A stretch of DNA of 64,000 bases from Streptomyces sp. A0642 (GCF_004795105.1 NZ_SSBL01000005.1:124001-188000), one strand, 5' to 3'. Positions 44,388 to 52,759 are shown, counted from the stretch's first letter. Program-made: numbers and translations. Notes: generated by a model not told the origin, from the letters alone.

Positions 44388-44963
44388 TCAGCGGTTGCGG
44401 AGCTCGGCCAGGGCTTTGTCGAGGTCGGCGGCGCGGGGGCGGTTGTGGGGGAGCTTGGCGAGCAGGGCGCCCATGCCGCAGGTGTTGGTGAGGGCGGAGA
44501 AGACCAGTCCGGCGGCGATGGCCGCCGAGAGGATCTGGAAGGCCGGGTGGACGAGGAGCCCGAGGAGGAGGCCGATCAGGACGATCGCCCCGGCGGTGAA
44601 ACGGACTTGGCGCTCCATGCCCCAGGTGGCACGGGTGATGCCCTGGGGGCGGTGGAGGTCGTGGCCCTCGGCGGTCCAGGCGCCGGTGCCGCCGGAGAGG
44701 GTGGCACTGGCGATGTGGTGGTCGGCGAGGATGCGGCAGGCGTTCTCGGAGCGGGCTCCCGAGGCGCAGACCACCAGGACGTCACCGCGCTCGGCGGCGT
44801 GACGGATGTCGGGCAGCGCCCGCTGGATCTGGTCCAGGGGGATGTTGAGGGCGCCGGGCAGGTGACCGCCGGCGTATTCGCCCGGGGTGCGGACGTCGAT
44901 CACGGTCAGTTCGGGCAGGCGGGTGCGGGCCTCGCCGGTGCCGAGGGTGGTGGGCGTGGTCAT
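44388..44963 (-). CDS. Rhodanese fused to DUF2892 membrane domain (YgaP-like)
   Basis: 191 residues. An N-terminal rhodanese domain (VIDVRTPGEYAGGHLPGA) has an intact active-site loop with Cys (VVCASGARSENA), followed by two membrane helices (VRFTAGAIVLIGLLLGLLV and FQILSAAIAAGLVFSAL) of the DUF2892 type. It resembles E. coli YgaP, a membrane sulfurtransferase. ATG at 44963 is preceded by AAAGGA. The CstR-type operator lies between it and the divergent regulator gene, so it is a likely target of that repressor. Confidence 0.92.
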   Translation of the reverse strand: MTTPTTLGTGEARTRLPELTVIDVRTPGEYAGGHLPGALNIPLDQIQRALPDIRHAAERGDVLVVCASGARSENACRILADHHIASATLSGGTGAWTAEGHDLHRPQGITRATWGMERQVRFTAGAIVLIGLLLGLLVHPAFQILSAAIAAGLVFSALTNTCGMGALLAKLPHNRPRAADLDKALAELRNR

Positions 44964-45016
44964 GGCAGGTGTCATCCTTTGGGTTCGGCGTGCCCCGAAA
45001 ACGGGGAGTATATTTT

Positions 45017-45030
45017 TACCCCTGGGGGTA
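45017..45030. promoter_or_regulatory. CsoR/CstR-type operator between divergent genes
   Basis: TACCCCTGGGGGTA, 17 bp before the regulator start and 54 bp before the rhodanese start. It resembles the operators at 32.35 and 47.9 kb. Confidence 0.8.
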
Positions 45031-45038
45031 TGCGATGA

Positions 45039-45335
<297 letters not shown>

Positions 45336-45358
45336 CCCGCCGACGGCGGGGGGCGGCC

Positions 45359-46102
45359 TCAGACGACCACGTCGATGAGCATCACGGCCGCCACAGCCAG
45401 CAGTACGAACGCGAAGACGCGCTGCAGGGTCAGTCCGGCGATCTTCGAGGCGAGGCGTTTGCCGTCCCAGGCGCCGAGGATCGCCGCCCCCGTGAAGGGT
45501 GCGATCACCTCCCAGCGCAGGTCACCGCCCGTGCCCGTCCGCGCGGTGAGCGCGGCCAGGGAGTTGACAGTGATGACCAGGAGGCTGGTGCCCACCGCCT
45601 GCTTCATCCGCAGGCCGAGCACGCCCACCAGGGCCGGCACGGCGAGGAACCCGCCGCCTACGCCGAGGAATCCGGTCACGGCACCGAGTCCGGCGCCGAC
45701 GCCGGCCGCCTTGCCGGGACGCACCCGCTCGGGCGGCGCGGATGCGGCCGGGCGGAGCATCCGCAGGGCCGCCAGGGCGGCGACGACCGAGAAGGCTCCG
45801 GTGAGCACGGCAGCCGGAAGGTGGCCTGCCGAGGCTCCGGCGAGGAAGGCGGGCACGATGCCCGCCGCCGCGAACAGCGCGCCCGTCCTCCAGGCGACGT
45901 TGCCGTCCCGGGCATGTGCGTACAGGGCGGTCGCAGAAGTCGCGGCGACGATGATCAGGGCGGCGGTGGTCGCCGACGCCGGGGTGAAGTCGAGCAGGTA
46001 GATCAGGGCAGGGACCGCGAGCACGCTGCCGCCGCCACCCAGGGCACCGAGGGCCAGACCGATGACGGCCCCGGCGATCAGGGCGAGTACGAGGGTGCTC
46101 AC
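45359..46102 (-). CDS. TauE/SafE-family sulfur permease
   Basis: 247 residues with seven or eight membrane helices. Glycine-rich loops GLALGALGGGGSVLAVPAL and GFLGVGGGFLAVPALVGV are the duplicated TauE/SafE signature. In cst operons such proteins are thought to export sulfite or thiosulfate-type products. GTG at 46102 overlaps the previous stop (GTGA), so it is coupled to the upstream rhodanese. Confidence 0.92.
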   Translation of the reverse strand: MSTLVLALIAGAVIGLALGALGGGGSVLAVPALIYLLDFTPASATTAALIIVAATSATALYAHARDGNVAWRTGALFAAAGIVPAFLAGASAGHLPAAVLTGAFSVVAALAALRMLRPAASAPPERVRPGKAAGVGAGLGAVTGFLGVGGGFLAVPALVGVLGLRMKQAVGTSLLVITVNSLAALTARTGTGGDLRWEVIAPFTGAAILGAWDGKRLASKIAGLTLQRVFAFVLLAVAAVMLIDVVV

Positions 46103-46464
46103 GCTGTCGAGCCGCTGTTCCCGCGCTCGCTGACGACCGGGTATCCGGCGGCGGCCCACGCGTTCATGCCGCCCTTCACATCCACCGCGTCCACGCCCCG
46201 TTCCACCAGGAGCTTCGCGGCCTGCTGGGAGCGGTGCCCGCTGCGACAGATCACCACCAGCGTCCGCCCCCGCGCGGACACCGGCACGGCCGCGCCCGCG
46301 AGCAGTCCCGTCAGCGGGACGTGCACGGCGTCGGGGGCGTGCCCGGCCTTCCACTCGGGCTTCTCCCGCACATCCAGCAGGACGGCCTCGGGCCGCTCAC
46401 CAGCGGTGCGGGTGCGCGCTTCGGCCACGGACAGGCGCGGTGCCTTGCGGTTGAAGAGGAACAT
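46099..46464 (-). CDS. Single-domain rhodanese
   Basis: 121 residues. LLDVREKPEWKAGHAPDAVHVP and the active loop VICRSGHRSQQ with catalytic Cys. It should transfer sulfane sulfur from persulfides or thiosulfate. Middle gene of the MBL-rhodanese / rhodanese / TauE unit; its stop overlaps the permease start. Confidence 0.94.
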   Translation of the reverse strand: MFLFNRKAPRLSVAEARTRTAGERPEAVLLDVREKPEWKAGHAPDAVHVPLTGLLAGAAVPVSARGRTLVVICRSGHRSQQAAKLLVERGVDAVDVKGGMNAWAAAGYPVVSERGNSGSTA

Positions 46465-46499
46465 CGTCGGTTTCGCCTTTCTCCTGGGTTCCTTGAGGT

Positions 46500-47864
46500 T
46501 CAGCCGGTGACGACGGACAGTCCGGCGTCGGCGGCGGCGTCGAAGGCGTCGTCCACGGCCACCACCTGCCGTCCGGCGGCATCCAGCAGGGAGGCGGCGA
46601 TTCCCGCGCGCATGCCGCCCGCGCAGTGCACCCAGACCGTGCCGTCCGGCACCTCGCCGAGCCGGCCGTGCACCTGGTGGATCGGGAGGTGGACCGAGCC
46701 GGCTATCCAGCCCTCGGCGCGCTCGGAGTCACGGCGTACGTCCAGCACCACGATCCGGTCGAGGTCCTGGTCCGCGAGTTCCGCGAACGTGGCACGCGGG
46801 AACGAAGCCGGGCTCTCACCGTCCGGCAGCCACGCGGCGGGGCCTCCGGTCGCGGCGGCGGCCGGCCGGTCGATGCCGACCCGGACCAGTTCGCGCTGGG
46901 CCGCGGCCAGTTGCTCGGCGGTCTCGGCGAGCAGGGTGACGGGCTTGCCCCACGGGATCATCCAGGCCAGGTAGGTCGCGAGCTTGCCGTCCAGCTCGAA
47001 GTTGAACGAGCCCGCCACATGCCCCTCGGCGAAGGCGATTCGGCCGCGCAGGTCCACCACCCACTCGCCTGCCGCGAGCCTGGCGGCGATCTCCCGCGGG
47101 TCGGCGACGGCGGGCGGCGTCATGTCGACCGGGTCGGGACCGGCGGCGTTGGCCGGTCCCATGTGCGCGTAGTAGGCGGGCACGTCCTCGAGGCCCGCGA
47201 GCAGCTCGGCGACGAAGGTGTCCACGTCCACGGTCAGAGCCGTGTTGGCGGCCTTCTCCTTGCCGATGGTCGTGGTGTCGCCGTCCGCCTGGGCCGAGGA
47301 GCAGAAACTGCCGAACCCATGGGTGGGCAGGACCGCCGTGTCGTCGGGCAGGGCGTCGGCGAGCCGGTGCGCCGAGGCGTGCTGGGCGCGGGCCAGCCCT
47401 TCGGTCAGCCGCGGCTCGACGAGATCGGGCCGGCCGACCGTGCCGATGAGCAGCGAGCCGCCCGTGAACGCGGCGACGGGCCGGCCCGTCTCCCGCAGCA
47501 CATAAGCGGTGTGGTGCGGCGTGTGTCCGGGTGTGGCGACGGCGGCCAGGGTCAAGCCGGCCCGGGTGTCGACGTCGACCGTGTCACCGTCGGAGACCGG
47601 AGTCCTGGCGAAGGCCACGGGGGCGCCGGCGGGCACCAGGTAGACGGCACCCGTGATCCGGGCCAGTTCCAGACCGCCGGTGACGTAGTCGTTGTGCACG
47701 TGGGTTTCCACCACGTGCGCGATGCGCACCCCCCGCCGGGCGGCCGCGGCCAGTACCTGGTCGATGTCCCGGGGCGGGTCGACCGCCACCGCCGCCGACT
47801 CGCCGCCGGCGAGGTAGCTGCGGTTGCCCAGGCCCTCCAGCTCGATCACGTCAACGAAGAACAC
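46500..47864 (-). CDS. Metallo-beta-lactamase/double-rhodanese fusion (CstB-like)
   Basis: 454 residues. The MBL part (1-245) has ETHVHNDYVTGG (His55, His57, Asp59) and TPGHTPHH (His114), as in persulfide dioxygenases. Two rhodanese domains follow: the first (about 265-355) lacks the catalytic Cys, the second has it (VWVHCAGGMRAG). This is the CstB layout, an enzyme that oxidises persulfide to thiosulfate/sulfite. One caution: the iron-ligand Asp of ETHE1 (TGDS/TGDA) is Gly136 here (FTGGSLL), so the metal site differs. ATG at 47864. Two operators lie directly upstream. Confidence 0.88.
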   Translation of the reverse strand: MFFVDVIELEGLGNRSYLAGGESAAVAVDPPRDIDQVLAAAARRGVRIAHVVETHVHNDYVTGGLELARITGAVYLVPAGAPVAFARTPVSDGDTVDVDTRAGLTLAAVATPGHTPHHTAYVLRETGRPVAAFTGGSLLIGTVGRPDLVEPRLTEGLARAQHASAHRLADALPDDTAVLPTHGFGSFCSSAQADGDTTTIGKEKAANTALTVDVDTFVAELLAGLEDVPAYYAHMGPANAAGPDPVDMTPPAVADPREIAARLAAGEWVVDLRGRIAFAEGHVAGSFNFELDGKLATYLAWMIPWGKPVTLLAETAEQLAAAQRELVRVGIDRPAAAATGGPAAWLPDGESPASFPRATFAELADQDLDRIVVLDVRRDSERAEGWIAGSVHLPIHQVHGRLGEVPDGTVWVHCAGGMRAGIAASLLDAAGRQVVAVDDAFDAAADAGLSVVTG

Positions 47865-47886
47865 TTCGATACTCCTTTCGTCGCAT

Positions 47887-47935
47887 TACCCCCCGGGGTA
47901 TGTCATCCACACTAACATTCGTACCCCCGGGGGTA
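47887..47935 (-). promoter_or_regulatory. Paired CstR/CsoR-type operators of the sulfur operon
   Basis: TACCCCCCGGGGTA at 47887-47900 and the perfect palindrome TACCCCCGGGGGTA at 47922-47935, centres 35 bp apart, 22-70 bp before the MBL-rhodanese start. Confidence 0.85.
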
Positions 47936-48103
47936 TGTTTCAGCGAGTGGCGAGCGTCACGGCGCAGACCCTCAGCCGGGCGACCGAACGACCGAGGGCC
48001 GCGGAGCCGGCGAGGAGGGCATGCCGAAGGGGGCCGCCGCCAAGGTCGACACCGGCAGGGGCGAACCCGGCCCGATCCTTCGGTCCGAGCAGGAAGGGGC
48101 TCA

Positions 48104-48248
48104 CGGCCGGGAGCCGGTCGGAGCAGGGAGTCGCTGGCGGCCGGGAGCCGGTCCGAGCAGGGAGTCGCTCGCGGCCGGGAGCCGGTCCGAGCAGGGAGTC
48201 GCTCGCGGCCGGGAGCCGGTCCGAGCAGGGAGTCGCTCGCGGCCGGGA
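48104..48248. repeat. 34-bp tandem repeat, 4.3 copies
   Basis: Units at 48104, 48138, 48172 and 48206, plus 9 bp of a fifth. Each reads CGGCCGGGAGCCGGTCCGAG followed by CAGGGAGTCGCTCG; copies 2-4 are identical, copy 1 has two changes. A degenerate half unit precedes it (about 48080). The period is not a multiple of three. Confidence 0.95.
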
Positions 48249-48443
48249 AGGCGCGTGGCCTCCGGCGAGAGTCCCGCTTCAGCCCTCGGACTCGTACCGC
48301 CGAAGGTCCCGGCCCGCGCCGACGGAGCCGCCCGGCCTGCCGAGCCGGCGCTCCCGACGCCGGTGGAGGGGGTCAGGGAGCCGTCGGCGAAGTCCCGGCC
48401 GGCGAGCGATCGGCGGCGGGGCAGGTGACGTCCGGCTCGTGGT

Positions 48444-48863
48444 TCACGCCGCCTGCGGGGCGATCTCCTCGATCAGACCCTCGACGAGAACCCTGATCTC
48501 GTCACGGATGGGGCGGACGGCCTCCACGCCCCGGCCGGCCGGGTCGTCGAGCTTCCAGTCGAGGTAACGCTTTCCCGGGAAGACGGGGCAGGTGTCGCCG
48601 CAACCCATCGTGACGCACACGTCGGAGTCCCGGACGGCATCGGTGGTGAGGATCTTCGGGGTCGCGGCGGCGATGTCGATGCCGACCTCGGCCATCGCCT
48701 CTACGGCGGCGGGGTTGACCGAGGCCCCCGGGTCCGACCCGGCGGAGCGGACCTCGACGCGGTCCCCTGCCAGATGGGTCAGCCAGGCGGCCGCCATCTG
48801 GGAGCGGCCGGCGTTGTGGACGCAGACGAACAGGACGGACGGCTTGCCGGCGGAGTCGGCCAT
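48444..48863 (-). CDS. arsC: Arsenate reductase (LMW-phosphatase fold)
   Basis: 139 residues. P-loop CVHNAGRSQMA with nucleophilic Cys and Arg (C-x5-R-S) near the N-terminus, and downstream redox cysteines in CVTMGCGDTCPVFPGKRYLD; DWKLDDPAG carries the general-acid Asp. It reduces arsenate to arsenite for export. The GCGDTCP pair suggests thioredoxin- or mycothiol-linked recycling. ATG at 48863 is chosen; GTG at 48887 is in frame. Divergent from arsR, with the ArsR site between. Confidence 0.94.
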   Translation of the reverse strand: MADSAGKPSVLFVCVHNAGRSQMAAAWLTHLAGDRVEVRSAGSDPGASVNPAAVEAMAEVGIDIAAATPKILTTDAVRDSDVCVTMGCGDTCPVFPGKRYLDWKLDDPAGRGVEAVRPIRDEIRVLVEGLIEEIAPQAA

Positions 48864-48951
48864 AGTGATCGTTCTCTCTCGTCGCACGGCGGGACGCGCC
48901 CGCCCATGACTTCAGCCCACCGTGATATCAGCGGGCGATGATGTGAAAGTA

Positions 48952-48965
48952 TCAGCGCATGCTGA
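48952..48965. promoter_or_regulatory. ArsR-type palindrome over the arsR start codon
   Basis: TCAGC-GCAT-GCTGA; the ATG of arsR is its centre. A partial copy (TATCAGCG) lies 22 bp upstream (48926-48933). Binding would block both arsR translation start region and the divergent arsC promoter. Confidence 0.55.
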
Positions 48966-49267
48966 CTTCAGTCGATCCTGATCTGCTGCGGGTACTGGGC
49001 GATCCGCTCCGCCTCCAGATCGTCACCCTGCTGGCGCGCGAGACGCTCTGCACGACCCACCTGGTCGAGGAGACCGGCGCGAAGCAGACGAACCTGTCCA
49101 ACCACATGAAGGTCCTGCGCGAGGCCGGCGTGGTGGAGACCGAGCCGTGTGGCCGCTTCACCTACTACAAGCTGCGCCCCGAGGTCCTCGCCGGCCTCTC
49201 CGAGCAGTTCGCGGCGCTGGCCGAGTCCGCCCGTACCGCTTCCGGGAACAAGAGGGCCTGCCCGTGA
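48959..49267 (+). CDS. arsR: ArsR-family repressor 1
   Basis: 102 residues, winged-helix ArsR/SmtB fold (LRVLGDPLRLQIVTLLARE; recognition helix QTNLSNHMKVLRE). The usual CxC in the alpha-3 helix is replaced by LCTTHLVEE with a single Cys, with another Cys in the wing region (TEPCGRF) and one at the C-terminus (RACP); the As(III) site is thus atypical. Its stop overlaps the acr3 start (GTGA). Start codon coincides with a palindrome, and no ribosome site is seen, so the message may be leaderless. Confidence 0.9.
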   Translation: MLTSVDPDLLRVLGDPLRLQIVTLLARETLCTTHLVEETGAKQTNLSNHMKVLREAGVVETEPCGRFTYYKLRPEVLAGLSEQFAALAESARTASGNKRACP

Positions 49268-50382
49268 CCTCCTCCGAGCCCACCACCGCGCCCGCTCCGG
49301 CCGGCGGCTCGGACTCGATCACCGGGAAGCTCTCCACCCTCGACCGTTACCTCGCGATGTGGATCCTGCTCGCCATGGCTGTCGGCCTCGGGCTGGGACG
49401 CCTGGTCCCGGGCATGAACGACGCGCTGGCGAAGATCGAGGTGGGCGGCATCTCCCTGCCGATCGCGCTCGGTCTGCTGGTCATGATGTACCCGGTGCTG
49501 GCCAAGGTCCGCTACGACCGGCTCGACAGCGTCACCGGTGACCGCACACTGATGGTGTCCTCGCTGGTCGTCAACTGGATCGTCGGACCTGCGTTGATGT
49601 TCGCCCTGGCATGGATCTTCCTGCCCGACCTGCCCGAGTACCGCACCGGCCTGATCATCGTCGGCCTCGCCCGGTGCATCGCCATGGTCATCATCTGGAA
49701 CGACCTCGCCTGCGGCGACCGCGAGGCCGCCGCTGTCCTCGTCGCCCTGAACTCGGTGTTCCAGGTGTTCGCGTTCGGCCTGCTGGGCTGGTTCTACCTC
49801 GACCTGCTGCCCCGCTGGATGGACCTCGGCGACGGCCAGGGCCTGGACGTGTCCGTCTGGCGCATCGCGCTGAACGTCGTCGTCTTCCTCGGCGTCCCGC
49901 TGCTGGCCGGCTTCCTCACCCGCCGCGTCGGCGAGCAGAAGAGGGGCCGCGCCGCCTACGAGCAGAAGTTCCTGCCGAGGATCGGGCCGTGGGCGCTGTA
50001 CGGGCTGCTGTTCACGATCGTCGTCCTGTTCGCCCTTCAGGGCAGGACGATCACCTCGCAGCCGCTGGACGTCGTACGGATCGCGCTGCCGCTGCTGGCC
50101 TACTTCGCGGTCATGTTCTTCGGGACCTTCCTCCTCGGCAAGGGCCTCGGCCTCGCGTACGACCGCACCGCCACGCTCGCGTTCACCGCCGCGGGCAACA
50201 ACTTCGAGCTGGCCATCGCCGTCGCCATCGCCACCTTCGGGGTCACCTCCGGCCAGGCGTTGTCCGGCGTGGTGGGTCCGCTGATCGAGGTCCCGGTGCT
50301 GATCGGCCTGGTGTACGTAGCGCTGGCCTGGCGCAAGAGGTTCACCCCGTCCGCCCCGGGCGCCTCGGCGGGAGGCTCCTGA
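49264..50382 (+). CDS. acr3: Acr3-type arsenite efflux permease
   Basis: 372 residues with ten membrane helices. The conserved family motif GLARCIAMVIIWNDLACGD contains the Cys needed for arsenite export, and the second half repeats FTAAGNNFELAIAVAIATFG. GTG at 49264 overlaps the arsR stop, so the two are one transcript. Arsenite made by ArsC would be exported here. Confidence 0.96.
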   Translation: MTSSEPTTAPAPAGGSDSITGKLSTLDRYLAMWILLAMAVGLGLGRLVPGMNDALAKIEVGGISLPIALGLLVMMYPVLAKVRYDRLDSVTGDRTLMVSSLVVNWIVGPALMFALAWIFLPDLPEYRTGLIIVGLARCIAMVIIWNDLACGDREAAAVLVALNSVFQVFAFGLLGWFYLDLLPRWMDLGDGQGLDVSVWRIALNVVVFLGVPLLAGFLTRRVGEQKRGRAAYEQKFLPRIGPWALYGLLFTIVVLFALQGRTITSQPLDVVRIALPLLAYFAVMFFGTFLLGKGLGLAYDRTATLAFTAAGNNFELAIAVAIATFGVTSGQALSGVVGPLIEVPVLIGLVYVALAWRKRFTPSAPGASAGGS

Positions 50383-50434
50383 GGCGCTGCCGGCCCAGCG
50401 GCGCGAGGACCGACGGGCAGGCTCGGGCGGCGGG

Positions 50435-50800
50435 TCAGCCGCGCAGGTCGAGCATGGCGGACATGGCCCCGACGACCGAGGGGGCGACCCGGTAGTAGAC
50501 CCAGGTCCCCCGCCGCTCCGAGGTCAGCAGGCCGGCCTCGCGCAGCTTCTTCAGGTGGTGGGACACGGTCGGCTGGGAGACGCCGACGTCGGAGATGTCG
50601 CACACGCACGCCTCGCCGCCCGCATGCGACGCGACCTTGGAGAACAGGCGCAGCCGCACCGGGTCGGACAGGGCCTTGAACATCACGGCCATCTTCTCCG
50701 CGTCGCCCTGCGACAGCTCGCCCGCGGTGATCGGCGGACAGCACGGCACCACCGTTCCGGCGTCCGGTACCGGCAGCTCCGCGACCTCTGAATTCGACAT
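50435..50800 (-). CDS. arsR: ArsR-family repressor 2 (canonical As(III) site)
   Basis: 121 residues. Winged helix with the classical arsenic site EACVCDISD (CxC in helix 3) and recognition helix SQPTVSHHLKKLREAG. An extra Cys pair near the N-terminus (VVPCCPPI) could add a metal ligand. ATG at 50800 has no ribosome site. It is divergent from arsO with a TTGACA promoter and an inverted repeat between. Different from repressor 1 in metal-site layout, so the island uses two sensors. Confidence 0.93.
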   Translation of the reverse strand: MSNSEVAELPVPDAGTVVPCCPPITAGELSQGDAEKMAVMFKALSDPVRLRLFSKVASHAGGEACVCDISDVGVSQPTVSHHLKKLREAGLLTSERRGTWVYYRVAPSVVGAMSAMLDLRG

Positions 50801-50802
50801 GC

Positions 50803-50850
50803 GTCTATGTTGACACCCATCGATACCAGTGGCAAGCTCCATACATAGAC
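50803..50850 (+). promoter_or_regulatory. arsO promoter within an inverted repeat
   Basis: Perfect -35 TTGACA (50810-50815), 17 bp, CAAGCT (50833-50838). It is framed by GTCTATGT (50803-50810) and ACATAGAC (50843-50850), an 8-bp inverted repeat that fits ArsR-2 binding. Confidence 0.55.
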
Positions 50851-50905
50851 AGTGATCGAATCAGCGACCCGGGTGTGGTCGCCCGTTCTGGAGGACATCA
50901 CCGCC

Positions 50906-52300
50906 ATGACCACCGCAGACCTTCCTGTCATCGTCATCGGTGCCGGCCCCACCGGACTGGCGGCCGCCGCTCACCTCGTCGAGCGCGGAATCGAGCCCTT
51001 GGTGGTGGAAGCCGGCCCCACGGCCGCCACCGCGGTGCGCGGCTGGTCGCACGTACGGCTGTTCTCCACCTGGAGCGAGCTCACCGACCCGGCCGCCGAG
51101 AAGCTGCTGGCGGCGGCCGGCTGGGCCAAGCCCGCCGCGGACGCCTACCCCACCGGTGGCCAGTGGGCCGAGCGGTACCTCCAGCCGCTCGCCGACACCC
51201 TCGGCGACCAGGTCCGCTACGGCGCCACCGTCACCGGTGTCTCCCGCCTCGGCCGTGACCGGATCGTCGACGCCGACCGGGAGCGGCAGCCCTTCACCGT
51301 TCGCCTCGCGCTCGCCGACGGCACCGAGGAGCGGGTCCTGGGCCGCGCCGTGATCGACGCGTCCGGCACCTGGTCCACACCGAGCCCGATCGGTGCCGAC
51401 GGCCTCCCCGCCCTGGGCGAGCACGCCGCGTCCGCCCGCGTCTCGTACCGCATCCCCGACCTCAGGGACCCCGCGGTCCGCGCCCGGTACGCGGGACGGC
51501 GCACCGCCGTCATCGGCTCCGGAGCCTCCGCGTTCACCGCTCTTGCCGGCCTGGCCGGCCTGGCGAAGGACGAACCGGGTACGCACGCGACGTGGATCCT
51601 GCGTCGCGGCATCAGCGGCTCCACCTTCGGCGGCGGCTCCGCCGACCAGCTCCCCGCACGCGGCGCCCTGGGCCTGGCGGCGAAGGCCGCCGTCGACGAC
51701 GGATACGCCGACGCCGTCACCGGCTTTCGCACCGAGACCCTCCGGCCCACCGCCGACGGCCGCCTGATCCTGGCCGGCGAGGACGGCCGGCGCCTCGACC
51801 CGGTGGACGAGGTCATCGTCCTCACGGGCCTGCGCCCCGACCTGTCCTTCCTGTCCGAACTCCGCCTCGCTCTGGACGAGCGCCTGCAGGCGCCGGTGGA
51901 GCTCGCCCCGCTCATCGACCCGAACCAGCACTCCTGCGGAACGGTGTACCCGCACGGCCACCGCGAACTCTCCCACCCCGAACCCGGCGTCTACCTGGTC
52001 GGCATGAAGTCCTACGGCCGCGCCCCGACCTTCCTCGCCCTGACCGGCTACGAACAGGTCCGTTCCGTCGCCGCCGCCCTCGCCGGCGACACCGAGGCCG
52101 CCGACCGCGTCGAACTCACCCTGCCCGAGACCGGGGTCTGCGGCGGCGCCGGGCTCTTCGACGACCCCGCCGCCGGCCAGTCCGGCCCGGACGGCTGCTG
52201 CGCCCCGGCCGCCCCCGCTCTCGTACAGATCGGCACGGGCATCTCCCTGCCGCTCGCGGTCGCCGAGGACGCTTCGTCCGGCGGTTGCTGCGGGTCCTGA
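50906..52300 (+). CDS. arsO: ArsO-like FAD/NAD(P)-dependent flavoprotein
   Basis: 464 residues. N-terminal FAD-binding VIVIGAGPTGLAAAAHL, second dinucleotide fold TAVIGSGASAFTAL (a flavin monooxygenase-like layout) and LTGLRPD near the end. Such proteins occur in actinobacterial ars operons as ArsO; the reaction is unproven. The C-terminus is Cys-rich: VCGGAG, DGCCAPAAP and a final SGGCCGS, which could bind As(III). ATG at 50906 with GGAGG 11 nt upstream; an in-frame GTG at 50852 is the alternative. Followed after 60 bp by the CadI-like gene. Confidence 0.85.
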   Translation: MTTADLPVIVIGAGPTGLAAAAHLVERGIEPLVVEAGPTAATAVRGWSHVRLFSTWSELTDPAAEKLLAAAGWAKPAADAYPTGGQWAERYLQPLADTLGDQVRYGATVTGVSRLGRDRIVDADRERQPFTVRLALADGTEERVLGRAVIDASGTWSTPSPIGADGLPALGEHAASARVSYRIPDLRDPAVRARYAGRRTAVIGSGASAFTALAGLAGLAKDEPGTHATWILRRGISGSTFGGGSADQLPARGALGLAAKAAVDDGYADAVTGFRTETLRPTADGRLILAGEDGRRLDPVDEVIVLTGLRPDLSFLSELRLALDERLQAPVELAPLIDPNQHSCGTVYPHGHRELSHPEPGVYLVGMKSYGRAPTFLALTGYEQVRSVAAALAGDTEAADRVELTLPETGVCGGAGLFDDPAAGQSGPDGCCAPAAPALVQIGTGISLPLAVAEDASSGGCCGS

Positions 52301-52360
52301 AGCACCGCGTCCCGGCCCGTGCCGGCCGGGACGCGACCGCACCGAGTCAGGAGGAACCCC

Positions 52361-52759
52361 ATGTCACGTGTACAGCTCGCCCTGCGCGTCCCCGACCTCC
52401 AGGCCGCGATCGCCTTCTACAGCAAGCTCTTCGCCACCGAACCGGCGAAACTCCGTGACGGCTACGCCAACTTCGCCCTCACCGAACCACCGCTCAAGCT
52501 CGTCCTCGTCCAAGGCTCGCCCGATGAGGACACGCGCATGGATCACCTGGGCGTCGAAGTCGACACCACCGAAGCCGTCCGCGCCGCCACCACCCGCCTC
52601 CAGGACGACGGGCTGGCCACCGACGTCGAAAACGACACCACCTGCTGCTACGCCCTCCAGGACAAGGTCTGGGCCCACGGCCCCGGCCGGGAACCGTGGG
52701 AGGTGTACGTCGTCAAGGCAGACGCCGACTCCATGGCCAAGCGCAAGAACGGCACCTGA
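52361..52759 (+). CDS. CadI/ArsI-family VOC protein
   Basis: 132 residues, vicinal-oxygen-chelate fold. The vicinal cysteines of ArsI (organoarsenical C-As lyase) are kept in NDTTCCYALQDKVW (Cys95-96), as are His62 and Glu114 (WEVY). The first iron ligand (His5 in ArsI) is Gln5 here (SRVQLALRV), as in mycobacterial cadmium-induced CadI. So it belongs to the CadI branch; lyase activity is doubtful. ATG at 52361 follows AGGAGGA. Part of the arsO transcript. Confidence 0.88.
   Translation: MSRVQLALRVPDLQAAIAFYSKLFATEPAKLRDGYANFALTEPPLKLVLVQGSPDEDTRMDHLGVEVDTTEAVRAATTRLQDDGLATDVENDTTCCYALQDKVWAHGPGREPWEVYVVKADADSMAKRKNGT

Larger units (their letters stand above)
47865..48443. other. 579-bp region with operators and tandem repeat
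   Basis: Holds the paired CstR-type operators (47887-47935), then a 4.3-copy 34-bp tandem repeat (48104-48248). All frames over the repeat read as phase-shifted Gly/Arg/Ser/Pro repeats, with no ribosome site or domain; no gene is called. Confidence 0.6.

Noticed and set aside
48104..48248. CRISPR array
   Set aside because: Repeats are directly adjacent with no spacers and there are no cas genes; the same holds for 57583-57697.
47940..48567. Frames through the 34-bp repeat read as repetitive proteins
   Set aside because: All three frames stay open because the period shifts phase; no ribosome site or known fold.
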